Shown here: positions 55,829 through 63,864 of the stretch, piece after piece | How the letters are laid out: every line of letters starts with the position of its first letter | Numbering within the stretch: the stretch's first letter is position 1 | Made by a program: the position numbers and the translations under genes | Source of the DNA: Pseudomonas lini | GTDB lineage: Bacteria; Pseudomonadota; Gammaproteobacteria; Pseudomonadales; Pseudomonadaceae | Direction: 5' to 3' | DNA: 64,000 bases | Assembly: GCF_030812475.1 (NCBI RefSeq) | Contig: NZ_JAUSSR010000002.1 | Span: forward strand, 186,001-250,000 | The notes under the pieces: model-generated | The model's database searches: none | What the model was told of the DNA's origin: nothing | The model's input: the letters and a program-made list of their open reading frames with translations, nothing else

Positions 55829-56671
55829 ATGTACCACTTCGATCTTAGCCAGCTCTACGTCTACTTGGCGGTCTGTAACGCAGGCAGTATCTCTGCAGCC
55901 GCTCCGGCTCTGTTTCGCTCGACCTCCGCCATCAGTGAACAACTGCGGAAGCTGGAAGATGCCATCGGAGTCGAGTTGCTCATTCGAAGCAAGCAAGGCG
56001 TCCGCCCCACCCCTGCGGGTGAACGACTTTTGCGCCACGCCAAGCAGATCCTCACCCTGGGAGAGCGGGCGCTGTCTGATGTTCGAGGCGAACAATTCGA
56101 AGGTGAGATACGCTTGGCGATAACCGATTACTTCCGCCCCGACGACATTGCCGGGCTACTGAAAAAACTACGTGAATGGCATCCACGGCTTCGACTTCAT
56201 GTGGTGATGAAAAAGAGTCTGGAAATTGACCAGGCAAGTGACTACCTAGACATTGGCTTGGCCATGCGTTTCAACGAGCGCGTGTTCACATCCAGCACCT
56301 TTGAGGTGAGGCGGGAACCACTGCAATGGGTAGCCGCTTCTGGCTGGGTTCCAGAGCCTGGGCAGCCGCTACCACTGCTCGCGATCAGCGGGTGCGGATT
56401 GTCGGAATACAGTTGCCAAGTGTTGGAACGCGACCATGTCGGATATGAGATCGTTTACTCGACCTCAGGGGTGGCGGGGTTGCAATCGGCATTGAGGGCA
56501 GGGCTTGGCATTGCGTGCCTAAACGCGAGTGCCATACCGCTTGGCGTCGAGCCCTACAGGGCTGGCCTGCCTGCGTTGGCGCAAGCCAGGTTCCTGCTAC
56601 TTCCTCCGCGTAAGGGGGAGTCTGCGCTAGTGGAAAATGTGCGGCAATTGTTGCTGGGTTATCTCGCATAA
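55829..56671 (+). CDS. LysR-family transcriptional regulator
   Basis: A 280-residue LysR protein. The N-terminal HTH is YVYLAVCNAGSISAAAPALFRSTSAISEQLRKLEDAIGVELLIRSKQGVRPTPAGERLLRHAKQIL, and a substrate-binding-type domain follows. It is slightly shorter than the other two LysR proteins here and belongs to a different subgroup. As the divergent neighbour of the tautomerase gene it probably regulates that gene and itself. Just downstream lies an IS66 relic. Confidence 0.92.
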   Translation: MYHFDLSQLYVYLAVCNAGSISAAAPALFRSTSAISEQLRKLEDAIGVELLIRSKQGVRPTPAGERLLRHAKQILTLGERALSDVRGEQFEGEIRLAITDYFRPDDIAGLLKKLREWHPRLRLHVVMKKSLEIDQASDYLDIGLAMRFNERVFTSSTFEVRREPLQWVAASGWVPEPGQPLPLLAISGCGLSEYSCQVLERDHVGYEIVYSTSGVAGLQSALRAGLGIACLNASAIPLGVEPYRAGLPALAQARFLLLPPRKGESALVENVRQLLLGYLA

Positions 56672-56705
56672 GGTTCGAGATAAGACAATCCTCGTTTCAG
56701 GCACA

Positions 56706-56824
56706 TCCATATGCCTACCTGTAGGATGTGCTGACGCTGCTGTCGACGCAGCGGGCAAGTAGGATTTTAGGGCTGCTGCCACACAGGTGGTGTCGCCGTG
56801 CAAGACGACTTGCCCGGACGCATA
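56706..56824 (+). mobile_element. Degenerate 3' end of an IS66 element
   Basis: The stretch ATGCCTACCTGTAGGATGTG and the following 80 bases align with the 3' end of tnpC at 55213-55300, including a match to the codons for DVLTRLPTQRAS, but with stops and frameshifts. It ends in CTTGCCCGGACGCATA, which matches an IS66-type terminal repeat. Only about 120 bp of the element remain. Confidence 0.8.
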
Positions 56825-56850
56825 CAGAGTATGCGTCCGGCAAAGTCATC
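56804..56850. repeat. Head-to-head IS66-like ends forming a 21-bp-arm palindrome
   Basis: GACGACTTGCCCGGACGCATA and its near reverse complement TATGCGTCCGGCAAAGTCAT face each other across a 5-base centre (CAGAG), 19 of 21 positions pairing. Each arm resembles the IS66 terminal repeat. The rest of the gap to 57079 holds no recognised gene. Confidence 0.75.
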
Positions 56851-57079
56851 TAGTAAAAGTTTAGGCTAGGCAAAACCTTCGGAACTCAGTCCCAAAGAGG
56901 CTGTGTAGTGCCGATAAATTTTAGATTTAGCACAGGCGCGCGCAAATCAATTTTGGCGAAGATTTTTAAACACTCTTGGCCGGTAGCTGCCATGTGAAGG
57001 ACTGATAGTGACGTCAAGGGCAGACATTATTTAGAGCCAACCTTGCGCCGACGCACAAGACAATGTGGCATCAGTTGGC

Positions 57080-57991
57080 TTACGGCATTTCCGTCGTGTC
57101 TACGTTGCTTCCATCTGCTGGCGATCTGAACCTGGCTGCATCTCGCGCTGGAGGAAAACCAAATAAACGGGCGTACTCCCGACTGAATTGTGAAGCGCTT
57201 TCATAGCCAACGGTAAATGCGATGGAGGAGGCATTTTGGGTTTCAAACAGCAGCAGCCAGCGCGCTTTTAGCAAACGCAGTTTTTTTTGGTACTGGATGG
57301 GCGTCATCGTCGTGACAGCTTTGAAATGTCGATAAAAGGCTGCCACGCTCATGTCGGCCATGGCGGCGAGCGGCTCCACGCGAAAGGGCTCGGTGTAGTG
57401 CTCGCGAATCCATTGGGTGGCGCGGCGAATTTGCACAAGGCGTCCTTCAGGACGAGCGAGTTCACGCAACACCGCACCCAGTGGGCCCTGCAATGCGCGG
57501 AATAGAATTTCACGCTCAATCATCGGTGCTAGAACCGCAGCCTCATTCGGGCGATCAATCAGCCGCAGCATACGCAGCCAAGCGTCGATCATGTCTGACG
57601 ATGCGGGCACTGGTGCAAAGCACTTCGCCGGCGCTTGCGCGGCTTCTGTACTACTGCCTTCCATCAGAGACGCAATAACTGTTGTGTTCAAGTCCAAACT
57701 CAGTGCCAGGTAAGGCTGCTGCGGCCCGCTCGGGTAAATCTCGCCGGTAGCTGGCACGTCAACCGGCACCACGAAGTAGGTCGCCTCGCCGTAGTTCAGA
57801 ACTCGGTCACCGATAGTCAGCGTTTTTTCGCCTTGAAGAACAATGTGCAGCATGGGCTGGTAAACCCTACTGGCACATGCTTCTGCCTTGACCATGGCCA
57901 CGCGCGGCAGGCCGGTTTCAGTCCAGGTGTGTTGCGCACGCATGACGATGCTGCGCAGTTCATCCATGGGTGTGATGGGAGGATTAGTCAT
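57080..57991 (-). CDS. AraC-family regulator with AraC_N cupin domain
   Basis: A 303-residue regulator. The N-terminal domain (MDELRSIVMRAQHTWTETGLPRVAMVKAEA ... PMLHIVLQGEKTLTIGDRVLNYGEATYFVVPVDVPATGEIYP) is the AraC_N cupin, and the C-terminal HTHs are VEPLAAMADMSVAAFYRHFKAVTTMTPIQYQKKLRLLKARWLL and SIAFTVGYESASQFSREYARLFGFPP. The ATG at 57991 matches the family start; a TTG further upstream would extend it. It is divergent from an SDR gene and shares a bipartite upstream motif with its frameshifted paralogue at 60187. It probably controls the SDR gene. Confidence 0.92.
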   Translation of the reverse strand: MTNPPITPMDELRSIVMRAQHTWTETGLPRVAMVKAEACASRVYQPMLHIVLQGEKTLTIGDRVLNYGEATYFVVPVDVPATGEIYPSGPQQPYLALSLDLNTTVIASLMEGSSTEAAQAPAKCFAPVPASSDMIDAWLRMLRLIDRPNEAAVLAPMIEREILFRALQGPLGAVLRELARPEGRLVQIRRATQWIREHYTEPFRVEPLAAMADMSVAAFYRHFKAVTTMTPIQYQKKLRLLKARWLLLFETQNASSIAFTVGYESASQFSREYARLFGFPPARDAARFRSPADGSNVDTTEMP

Positions 57992-58038
57992 GGTCGCAAC
58001 ATGGCGTATCCCCGAGCGTCGCGCAAGCGCGCTGATAA

Positions 58039-58062
58039 GAACAGGCAAGGATTGGATAGGAA
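58039..58062 (+). promoter_or_regulatory. Candidate AraC operator upstream of regulator and SDR
   Basis: GAACAGGCAAG-N7-TAGGAA, 48 bases upstream of the AraC start. The same two half-sites with the same 7-base gap occur at 61122 before the paralogous AraC gene. In a divergent promoter region this is a good AraC-site candidate. Confidence 0.55.
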
Positions 58063-58174
58063 CCGGCAAAGGTTTGATCGGACGTTGACTGAATACTGTT
58101 GGTAGGCGGAAAGGGCTGAACCCTTAACCGTAGCGAGCTTTGCAAATCATCAGTCAACTTAAGAAGGTCACCCC

Positions 58175-58924
58175 ATGAAACTTGAAGGAAAAATTGCCGT
58201 TGTCACCGGCGCCTCCAAAGGTATCGGCGCAGGTATCGCAAAAGCGTTAGCCGCGCAAGGCGCTACGGTTGTTATCAATTACGCCTCAAGCAAGCCGGAG
58301 GCAGACGCAGTTGTTGCTTTCATCCAAGAGAACGGCGGCACAGCCATCGCAGTTCAAGCGGACATGAGCAAAGGCGCTGATGTAACGCGCTTGTTCGAAA
58401 CTGTTGCCACTGAGTTCGGCACCCTGGATATTCTGGTGAATAACGCGGGTGTTGCGGTGTTTCAGATGATTGAAGACCTTACCGAGGACGCGTTCCATCA
58501 TCAATTCAATGTCAACGTTTTGGGTTATCTGCTAGCTGTCCGTGAGGCAGTGAAATTGTTTGACGGCAAGGGCAGCGTCATCAATATCAGCTCTATCCTC
58601 AGCACCGATCCGTACTTGGCATCAAGCGTCTATTCGGCAACCAAGGGGGCTGTGGACACGTTGACCTTTGCCTTGGCGCGTGAACTCGGCGCGAAAGGCA
58701 TCCGCGTCAATTCTATCCTGCCCGGTCACACCAATACGCCGCTCACCAAAGGCAATTTCGACGGTGAGTTTGGCGAAAAACTGATCGCCGGCACGCCGCT
58801 AGGCCGCTTTGGCGAGCCTGAAGATATCGCGCCATTGGCCGTGTTCCTGGCGTCCGAGGATTCGCACTGGGTTACTGGTGAATCGATCCGAGCATCGGGT
58901 GGCGTGCGTGGGGTTGGTTACTAA
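58175..58924 (+). CDS. SDR-family oxidoreductase
   Basis: A 249-residue classical SDR. TGASKGIG is at 11-18, NNAGVAVF near 89, and the catalytic residues lie in NISSILSTDPYLASSVYSATKGAV. The Ser/Lys pattern after the glycine motif and INYASSKPEAD after the second strand suggest NADP preference. An AGAAGG precedes the ATG. It is divergent from an AraC_N-type regulator, a recurrent arrangement in proteobacteria where the regulator controls an aldehyde- or quinone-type reductase. The physiological substrate is unknown. Confidence 0.92.
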   Translation: MKLEGKIAVVTGASKGIGAGIAKALAAQGATVVINYASSKPEADAVVAFIQENGGTAIAVQADMSKGADVTRLFETVATEFGTLDILVNNAGVAVFQMIEDLTEDAFHHQFNVNVLGYLLAVREAVKLFDGKGSVINISSILSTDPYLASSVYSATKGAVDTLTFALARELGAKGIRVNSILPGHTNTPLTKGNFDGEFGEKLIAGTPLGRFGEPEDIAPLAVFLASEDSHWVTGESIRASGGVRGVGY

Positions 58925-58985
58925 CGCCCCCTTATACGCATCAGGCGCAACCCGTGTGCGCCTGTATTGTCAGAAGGCTTCAATC

Positions 58986-60200
58986 ATGACCCAAACAGTT
59001 CTGGTGGATTCAAACACCACCTCAGCATTAACACCTGCTCCGGCGCCATGGAGTGCAGTGGCCGCCATCGGCATTGGCGCTTTTGCGCTGGTCACGGCGG
59101 AGTTCCTGCCCGTGGGCTTACTGCCGCAAATCGCCAACGATCTGGCGATAACGCAGGGACAGGCAGGTCTCATGATCACCATTCCCGGTGTGGTGGCTGC
59201 ATGCTCTGCGTTGTTGACCATAGGTCTTACCAACGCCTTTGATCGCAGCCATGTCCTCTGGGTATTGCTCAGTTTGCTCGTCGTTTCCAACTCGCTTATC
59301 GCCTGCGCAAATGGTTTGCCGTTACTGTTGCTAGGCCGTGTTGTGCTGGGTGTTGCAGTCGGTGGCTTTTGGACAATTGGTGTTTCGCTCGGTGCACGGC
59401 TTCGGCCTGACGCGGTGGGGAAAGCGACATCCATCGTTTTTTCAGGCGTTACGTTGGGCACTGTTGCCGGCGTTCCAGCGGGAACGATGCTCGGTGCTTT
59501 ATTTGGATGGCGCATGAGTTTTGCGGTGTCAGCTGTTTTAGCCGCGTTGCTGGTGTTGGCACTGGTTAGGCTTCTTCCAGCTATCCGTCCCGAGCCGTCA
59601 TCAGGGTTAACGCACGTTCCAAGCGTATTGAAGATACCTAACGTGCAACTTGGTCTGGTGGCCGTGGCGCTGATTTTTACCGGGCAGTTCTGCGCTTACA
59701 CCTATTTCGCCGCATACTTGGGAGAGGTGAGCGGCGTTGAACCCAGTGCACTCAGTGCGCTACTTCTCACCTACGGCATTGCCGGGATTCTCGGCAATCT
59801 GTTTTGCGGTTGGTGGGTCGGACGAAATCTGCGCCTGGCAGTATTGAGTACATCATTGGTTCTGGGCTGTTCGATGCTGTTGTTAGCGGCCATAGGAAAA
59901 AATCCAGCAGCTGTCACCCTCGCAGTCGTGATGTGGGGCTTCGGCTTTGGGATGCTACCTATCGCGATCCAGAGTTGGATTTTCAACGCTGCGCCTAATC
60001 ACTTGGAAAGTGCTGCGGCACTATTCGTCTCCATGGGCCAGTTATTTATGGGTGCTGGGGCATTGGTTGGCGGAATCACCGTCGATAATTACGGCTTGAC
60101 GAGCGCCGTTTGGGTTGGCGCAGCGGGAACGTTGTGCGGCTCGTTATGGATCATCGCGCGCTTTTTTAGCGGTACGCCTGTATTGCTCAGTCAGCCCTGA
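58986..60200 (+). CDS. MFS efflux transporter (DHA1-type)
   Basis: A 404-residue 12-TM MFS carrier. The N-terminus AIGIGAFALVTAEFLPVGLLPQIANDLAITQGQAGLMITIPGVVAACSALLT is typical of DHA1 arabinose/chloramphenicol-type exporters, and LLGRVVLGVAVGGFWTIGVSLGARL is the motif-rich TM4-TM5 stretch. The ATG at 58986 gives the usual start; the longer open frame overlaps the SDR gene out of phase. It follows the SDR by 61 bp and converges with the frameshifted AraC gene, overlapping it by 14 bases. It probably exports a small toxic compound or sugar. Confidence 0.92.
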   Translation: MTQTVLVDSNTTSALTPAPAPWSAVAAIGIGAFALVTAEFLPVGLLPQIANDLAITQGQAGLMITIPGVVAACSALLTIGLTNAFDRSHVLWVLLSLLVVSNSLIACANGLPLLLLGRVVLGVAVGGFWTIGVSLGARLRPDAVGKATSIVFSGVTLGTVAGVPAGTMLGALFGWRMSFAVSAVLAALLVLALVRLLPAIRPEPSSGLTHVPSVLKIPNVQLGLVAVALIFTGQFCAYTYFAAYLGEVSGVEPSALSALLLTYGIAGILGNLFCGWWVGRNLRLAVLSTSLVLGCSMLLLAAIGKNPAAVTLAVVMWGFGFGMLPIAIQSWIFNAAPNHLESAAALFVSMGQLFMGAGALVGGITVDNYGLTSAVWVGAAGTLCGSLWIIARFFSGTPVLLSQP

Positions 60201-61082
60201 ACGGCTTGACCTCGGCTTGAATTCTGGCGGTATCTCGCGCAGGCGGCAGACCGAAAACACGCGTGTAATCACGGGTAAATTGGCTGACACTTTCATAACC
60301 CACTTTGAAAGCGGCGCTGCTGACGCTGCCGGGATTGGTCATCATCAGGGTTCGCGCCTGAAGTAACCGAACCCGCTTCTGATACTGCAATGGGCTTAGG
60401 GTGGTGATGGATTTGAAGTGGCGATGAAACGCCGACACGCTCATGGCGGCTTTGCTGGCAAGGCTCTCTACGCGGATAGGGTCGGCAAAGTCTTTGCGTA
60501 TGTGCTGAATCGCCACACTGACCTTAGCCATAGCAGTGTCCGGTGCAGCGATGTCTCGTAACATCCAGCCGTGAGGCCCTTGTAACACCCGAAAGAGAAT
60601 TTCACGCTCGTAAATCGGGGCCAGGGCCGCGACCTCATCAGGTGTCTCCATCAAGCCCAACATCCGCACCCACGCATCCATCAATTTCGGCGTAACGGCT
60701 GCGACTGAAAACCCCGCGTTGTCTTCGAAAATCTCGGTGCGTTTGGGCAGATCAGACATCAATGTGGAAAGCACCGTCGGATCGAGTGTCAGGCTAACAG
60801 CGAGGTACGGCTCCCCCGTTGGTGCAGGATGCAGGGTGCCCACGGCGGGCAAATCGACTGACATCACAAAGTACGTGGCCGGATCGTAGCGCAAAGTACG
60901 CTCGCCAACGGTCATTGCTTTGCTGCCCTGCAAAATGAGGTTGCGTAAACGGCAGCCAGCAAATGCTTGGGAACATCCCCCTGAATCATCGAGACGCGGG
61001 GAATGCCTGTTTCAGTCATACGGTTCTCTGCCTTCGAAGCTAGACGTCGCAGCTCGTTCAGTGGTGTGTCCTTGGCCAACAT
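60187..61082 (-). pseudogene. AraC_N-type regulator with frameshift
   Basis: The N-terminal part from ATG 61082 (LNELRRLASKAENRMTETGIPRVSMIQGDVPKHLLAAVY) runs into a TGA, while the rest (NLILQGSKAMTVGERTLRYDPATYFVMSVDLPAVG through both AraC HTHs) continues in another frame. The break lies near 60940. Comparison with the paralogue at 57080 shows that about four codons before LILQG are missing at the break. Otherwise the gene is well preserved, so the lesion is recent. Either it is dead or only a shortened form is made. Confidence 0.85.
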
Positions 61083-61121
61083 GGTGATCTCCGTCGTTTT
61101 TGCGTTATAAGCGAAAGGTAG

Positions 61122-61145
61122 GAACAGGCAAGTGCGGGGTAGGAA
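61122..61145 (+). promoter_or_regulatory. Second copy of the AraC bipartite motif
   Basis: GAACAGGCAAG-N7-TAGGAA, 40 bases upstream of the frameshifted AraC start and identical in half-sites and spacing to the copy at 58039. No divergent target gene follows it on the plus strand; an IS66 remnant is there instead. Confidence 0.55.
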
Positions 61146-61460
61146 TGCCTTCGCCCGCGCCCATGCCACGCTCTACTGTGGTAACTCATCTAAACCACAG
61201 CGGAGTCCGCCACCTGCTCACGGCAGCACATGAGAATGTGCTGCCGAGTGCTCCACCAGCCAATCCATAGACGCGTGGACACGAACACTAAGGTGACAGT
61301 CTTGCATGTACATCACCGAAAGCGTCCGGGGCTCGCATGGATGCCCCTAACCCCTCCATACCGGCGGCCATGCAAGCATTGGTGTCATTCGGCGGTAACG
61401 ATGTAGTTACTACGGATATCTCCCCGGTCGTGTGCGGCCAGGCATCATGCCTTGCGGGAT

Positions 61461-62197
61461 TAAAACAATTGCCACTTATGCGGCAGCAGCCCCCCATCTC
61501 ACTCGCCCGCTGCGTTGGCAGTCGCTTGAGAACGTCCTTAAAATAGGCATACGGATCGTGTCCATTTAGCCGTGCCGATTGGATCAAACTCATGACCGCC
61601 GCCGCCCGTTTTCCGCTGCGTAGTGAACCCGCAAATAACCAGTTCTTGCGACCTAACGCCCAAGGTCGGATTTGGTTTTCAGCCCAGTTGTTGTCAATGG
61701 GTACGGCCCCGTCATCCAGATAGCGCGATAGCGCTGCCCAGCGTTTCAGGCTGTAATCCAAAGCTCTAGCGATAGCCGAACCATCATGTACGATCTGGCG
61801 CTGGGCGATCATCCAGGCATGTAGCGCTTCCATTACCGGCACGGCTTTTTCTTGCCTTATTAAGCGACGTAAATCCGGTTCCAGATCGCGGACTTCACGC
61901 TCGATTTCGTACAGCATCTGGATGTATCGCAAGGCTTGTTCCGCCGTTTGGCTTTTGTGCGTGGCGTGCAGCTCGAAAAATTTGCGCCGCGCATGGGCCA
62001 TGCAGCCGATCTCGGTCACGCCGAGTTCAAAACTGGCCTTGTAGCCGCCGAAATCGTCGCAGACCAACTTGCCTTTCCAGCATCCAGAAAATTGCGGGCG
62101 TGTTCGCCTGCGCGGCTGGGGCTGAAGTCATAAACGACCGCCGCCAAGTCCGAAAATTGGCTGGTGGCGTAGGCCCAGACATAAGAACGATGAGCCA
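61461..62197 (-). pseudogene. tnpC: tnpC fragment (IS66 transposase, C-terminal half)
   Basis: Reads from HRSYVWAY through YDFSPSRAGEHARNF, then after a one-base loss near 62087 continues KLVCDDFGGYKASFELGVTEIGCMAHARRKFFELHATHKSQ to IDNNWAENQIRPWALGRKNWLFAGSLRSGKRAA. A second frameshift in a run of six C at 61487-61492 separates RASE from the natural end LLPHKWQLF and its stop at 61461. The N-terminal half is gone. Confidence 0.85.
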
Positions 62198-62358
62198 GAT
62201 ACCCACCCCGTCATGCACCAACACTTTCATGCGATTGGCGCGGCGATTGGCGAACAAATAAGCACAGTGCGGCTGCGCCGCACCGAACACCGAAACCACC
62301 CGCGCCAAGGCGGTTTCGGTACCAGCGCGCATGTCCATGGGCTCAGTGGCGAGCCATA
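62193..62358 (-). pseudogene. tnpB: tnpB fragment (IS66)
   Basis: WLATEPMDMRAGTETALARVVSVFGAAQPHCAYLFANRRANRMKVLVHDGVGIW is preserved. The first few codons before WLATEP are replaced by unrelated sequence, and the gene is cut after GVGIW, where it joins tnpC. Confidence 0.85.
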
Positions 62359-62399
62359 TGGAGCCGCTTGCGTTCCCTCAAAAAGGTCACTTGAGGCGC

Positions 62400-62479
62400 T
62401 AGGCACAAGTGCCTAATAGGCAATAATCGAAGCCTACCAGGCACATCCGAGCATTATTTAGGCATGAAGTACTGCCTAA
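62400..62479 (+). promoter_or_regulatory. Cluster of TAGGCA motifs before the ATPase-HNH ORF
   Basis: TAGGCAC-AA-GTGCCTA (62400-62415) is a perfect inverted repeat. A direct TAGGCA follows at 62417-62422, and TTAGGCA-N8-TGCCTAA (62458-62479) is a second perfect inverted repeat ending 3 bases before the ATG. Five copies in 80 bp suggest a dedicated operator, probably repressive given its overlap with the start region. Confidence 0.6.
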
Positions 62480-62482
62480 TTC

Positions 62483-63796
62483 ATGACGTCCGAACGGTTG
62501 GAGACACAGCCCATGCTAAAAAGCCTCACCCTTGAAGGCGTTGGCCCTGCGGAGCGGCTGGTAATTGACTTCAAATCGCGCCTTAATTTTCTAACCGGTG
62601 ACAATGGCCTGGGTAAAAGTTTTGTGTTGGATATTGCGTGGTGGTCGTTGACGCGTACCTGGTCGAGAGAAGCAATTGCTACTCCTCGTAAAAATTCCGA
62701 GCAATCCAATATCACTTACTGCTATGAAGGCAGTACTGGCGATTTCTCCTTCAAAAGCCGCTTCGATCATGAGACGCAGCAATGGTCGGTCAAGCAAAGT
62801 CGTCCAGAGATTCCTGGCGTCGTGATCTATGCGGGCGTAGACGGAAGTTTCTCGGTCTGGGATCCGGCACGAAATTATTGGAAGAGCGATACAGGGGAAG
62901 CCCCCGCGCCAAACCGTCCTCGCAGTTTTGATTTTTCACCCGACGCAGTATGGAATGGATTGCTGTCCAGCGATGGCAAGACCCAATTGTGCAATGGCCT
63001 GATCAGCGATTGGGTTTTGTGGCAAGAAGGAGGCAAGCCCGCCTTTGACGATCTGGTAAAGGTGTTAGACGCACTCTCGCCTTCGGGCATAGAGAAGTTG
63101 ACCCCCGGTGCTCCAATGCGTGTGGGAGAGAGCGTCAGGGAGATTCCCTCTCTCAGAATGGCTTATGGACAAGACGTGCCTTTGACTCTCGCCTCGGCAG
63201 GGATGCGGCGTATTGCGGCGCTGGCTTATCTTCTGGTCTGGACGTGGCGAGAGCATCAAGTAGCCTATGAACGTTATCGGGTACCGCCAGCAAGAGAAAT
63301 CATTTTCAAAGTGGAGCGGGCGGACGAACCGCAAAATTTCGATGTGAATGTTAGACAGCCAGGGCTTCGGGCTATAGCTGAGCTGGTAGGAGAGGCGGAC
63401 TTGCCCAAGCGTGCGGGACGACCAAGAAAGGTCGTAGCCCAGGCAAGAGACGCAATACCGGCGGATAAATTTCCGGCGATATGGACAGAGGCATTGCCAG
63501 AGTTGATGGAGGCGTATAACCGACTCTGTGCCTACGTCTGTATTTATATCGAGCCCGTTACGGGTGGAGCATCGGTTGACCACATGCTGCCCAAGTCGCT
63601 TGCCTGGCAAGACGTTTATGAGTGGCATAACTACCGATTGGCATGCACTTTGATGAACGCACGAAAGAACAACTATGAAAATGTTCTGGATCCATTTGAG
63701 GTTGAGGATGGATGGTTTCGCCTCAAGCTGACCGGTTACCAGGTCATCCCCGGGATCGATCTTGATCCAGCTATCCACGCTCGAAAGCTCCTGTAG
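62483..63796 (+). CDS. Chimeric ORF: AAA/ABC-type ATPase front joined to HNH endonuclease
   Basis: A 437-residue frame in two parts. Residues 11 to about 260 look like an SMC/ABC-type ATPase (LKSLTLEGVGPAERLVIDFKSRLNFLTGDNGLGKSFVLDIAWWSL with P-loop GDNGLGKS, ending PLTLASAGMRRIAALAYLLVWTWREH, a signature-like region). The Walker B and later motifs are missing. From about residue 262 (YERYRVPPAREIIFKVERADEPQNFDV) the sequence becomes an HNH nuclease with SVDHMLPKSLAWQDVYEWHNYRLACTLMNARKNNYENVLDPF. Intact ATPase plus HNH pairs are known from defence systems such as Septu (PtuA/PtuB). Here the two genes seem fused by an in-frame deletion. The start could also be the ATG at 62513. Confidence 0.7.
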   Translation: MTSERLETQPMLKSLTLEGVGPAERLVIDFKSRLNFLTGDNGLGKSFVLDIAWWSLTRTWSREAIATPRKNSEQSNITYCYEGSTGDFSFKSRFDHETQQWSVKQSRPEIPGVVIYAGVDGSFSVWDPARNYWKSDTGEAPAPNRPRSFDFSPDAVWNGLLSSDGKTQLCNGLISDWVLWQEGGKPAFDDLVKVLDALSPSGIEKLTPGAPMRVGESVREIPSLRMAYGQDVPLTLASAGMRRIAALAYLLVWTWREHQVAYERYRVPPAREIIFKVERADEPQNFDVNVRQPGLRAIAELVGEADLPKRAGRPRKVVAQARDAIPADKFPAIWTEALPELMEAYNRLCAYVCIYIEPVTGGASVDHMLPKSLAWQDVYEWHNYRLACTLMNARKNNYENVLDPFEVEDGWFRLKLTGYQVIPGIDLDPAIHARKLL

Positions 63797-63832
63797 CGCT
63801 TCGTCCGGAATGCGTCCGGGACATTGTGGAAA

Positions 63833-63858
63833 GGCGCCCAACCAAAGGCTGGGCGCCA
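63833..63858 (-). terminator. Hairpin between ATPase-HNH ORF and the monooxygenase gene
   Basis: GGCGCCCA / TGGGCGCC forms an 8-bp GC-rich stem with a 9-nt loop (further pairing CC/GG inside), followed on the minus strand by TTT. It lies just beyond the stop of the minus-strand monooxygenase and can serve both converging genes. Confidence 0.65.
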
Positions 63859-63864
63859 TTTGAC

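Larger units (their letters stand above)
61318..62370 (-). mobile_element. Internally deleted IS66 remnant
   Basis: A minus-strand IS66 relic with the 5' part of tnpB joined directly to the second half of tnpC. An IS66-end-like AAAGCGTCCGG lies at 61319-61329 on the tnpC side; the other end has been lost within tnpB near 62360. It differs in sequence from the intact element at 52974, so it is a different IS66 subtype. Confidence 0.8.

Noticed and set aside
63797..63832. CGTCCGGAATGCGTCCGGGA as another IS66 end
   Set aside because: Only the GCGTCCGG core is shared with the IS66 terminal repeats and no element sequence adjoins it.
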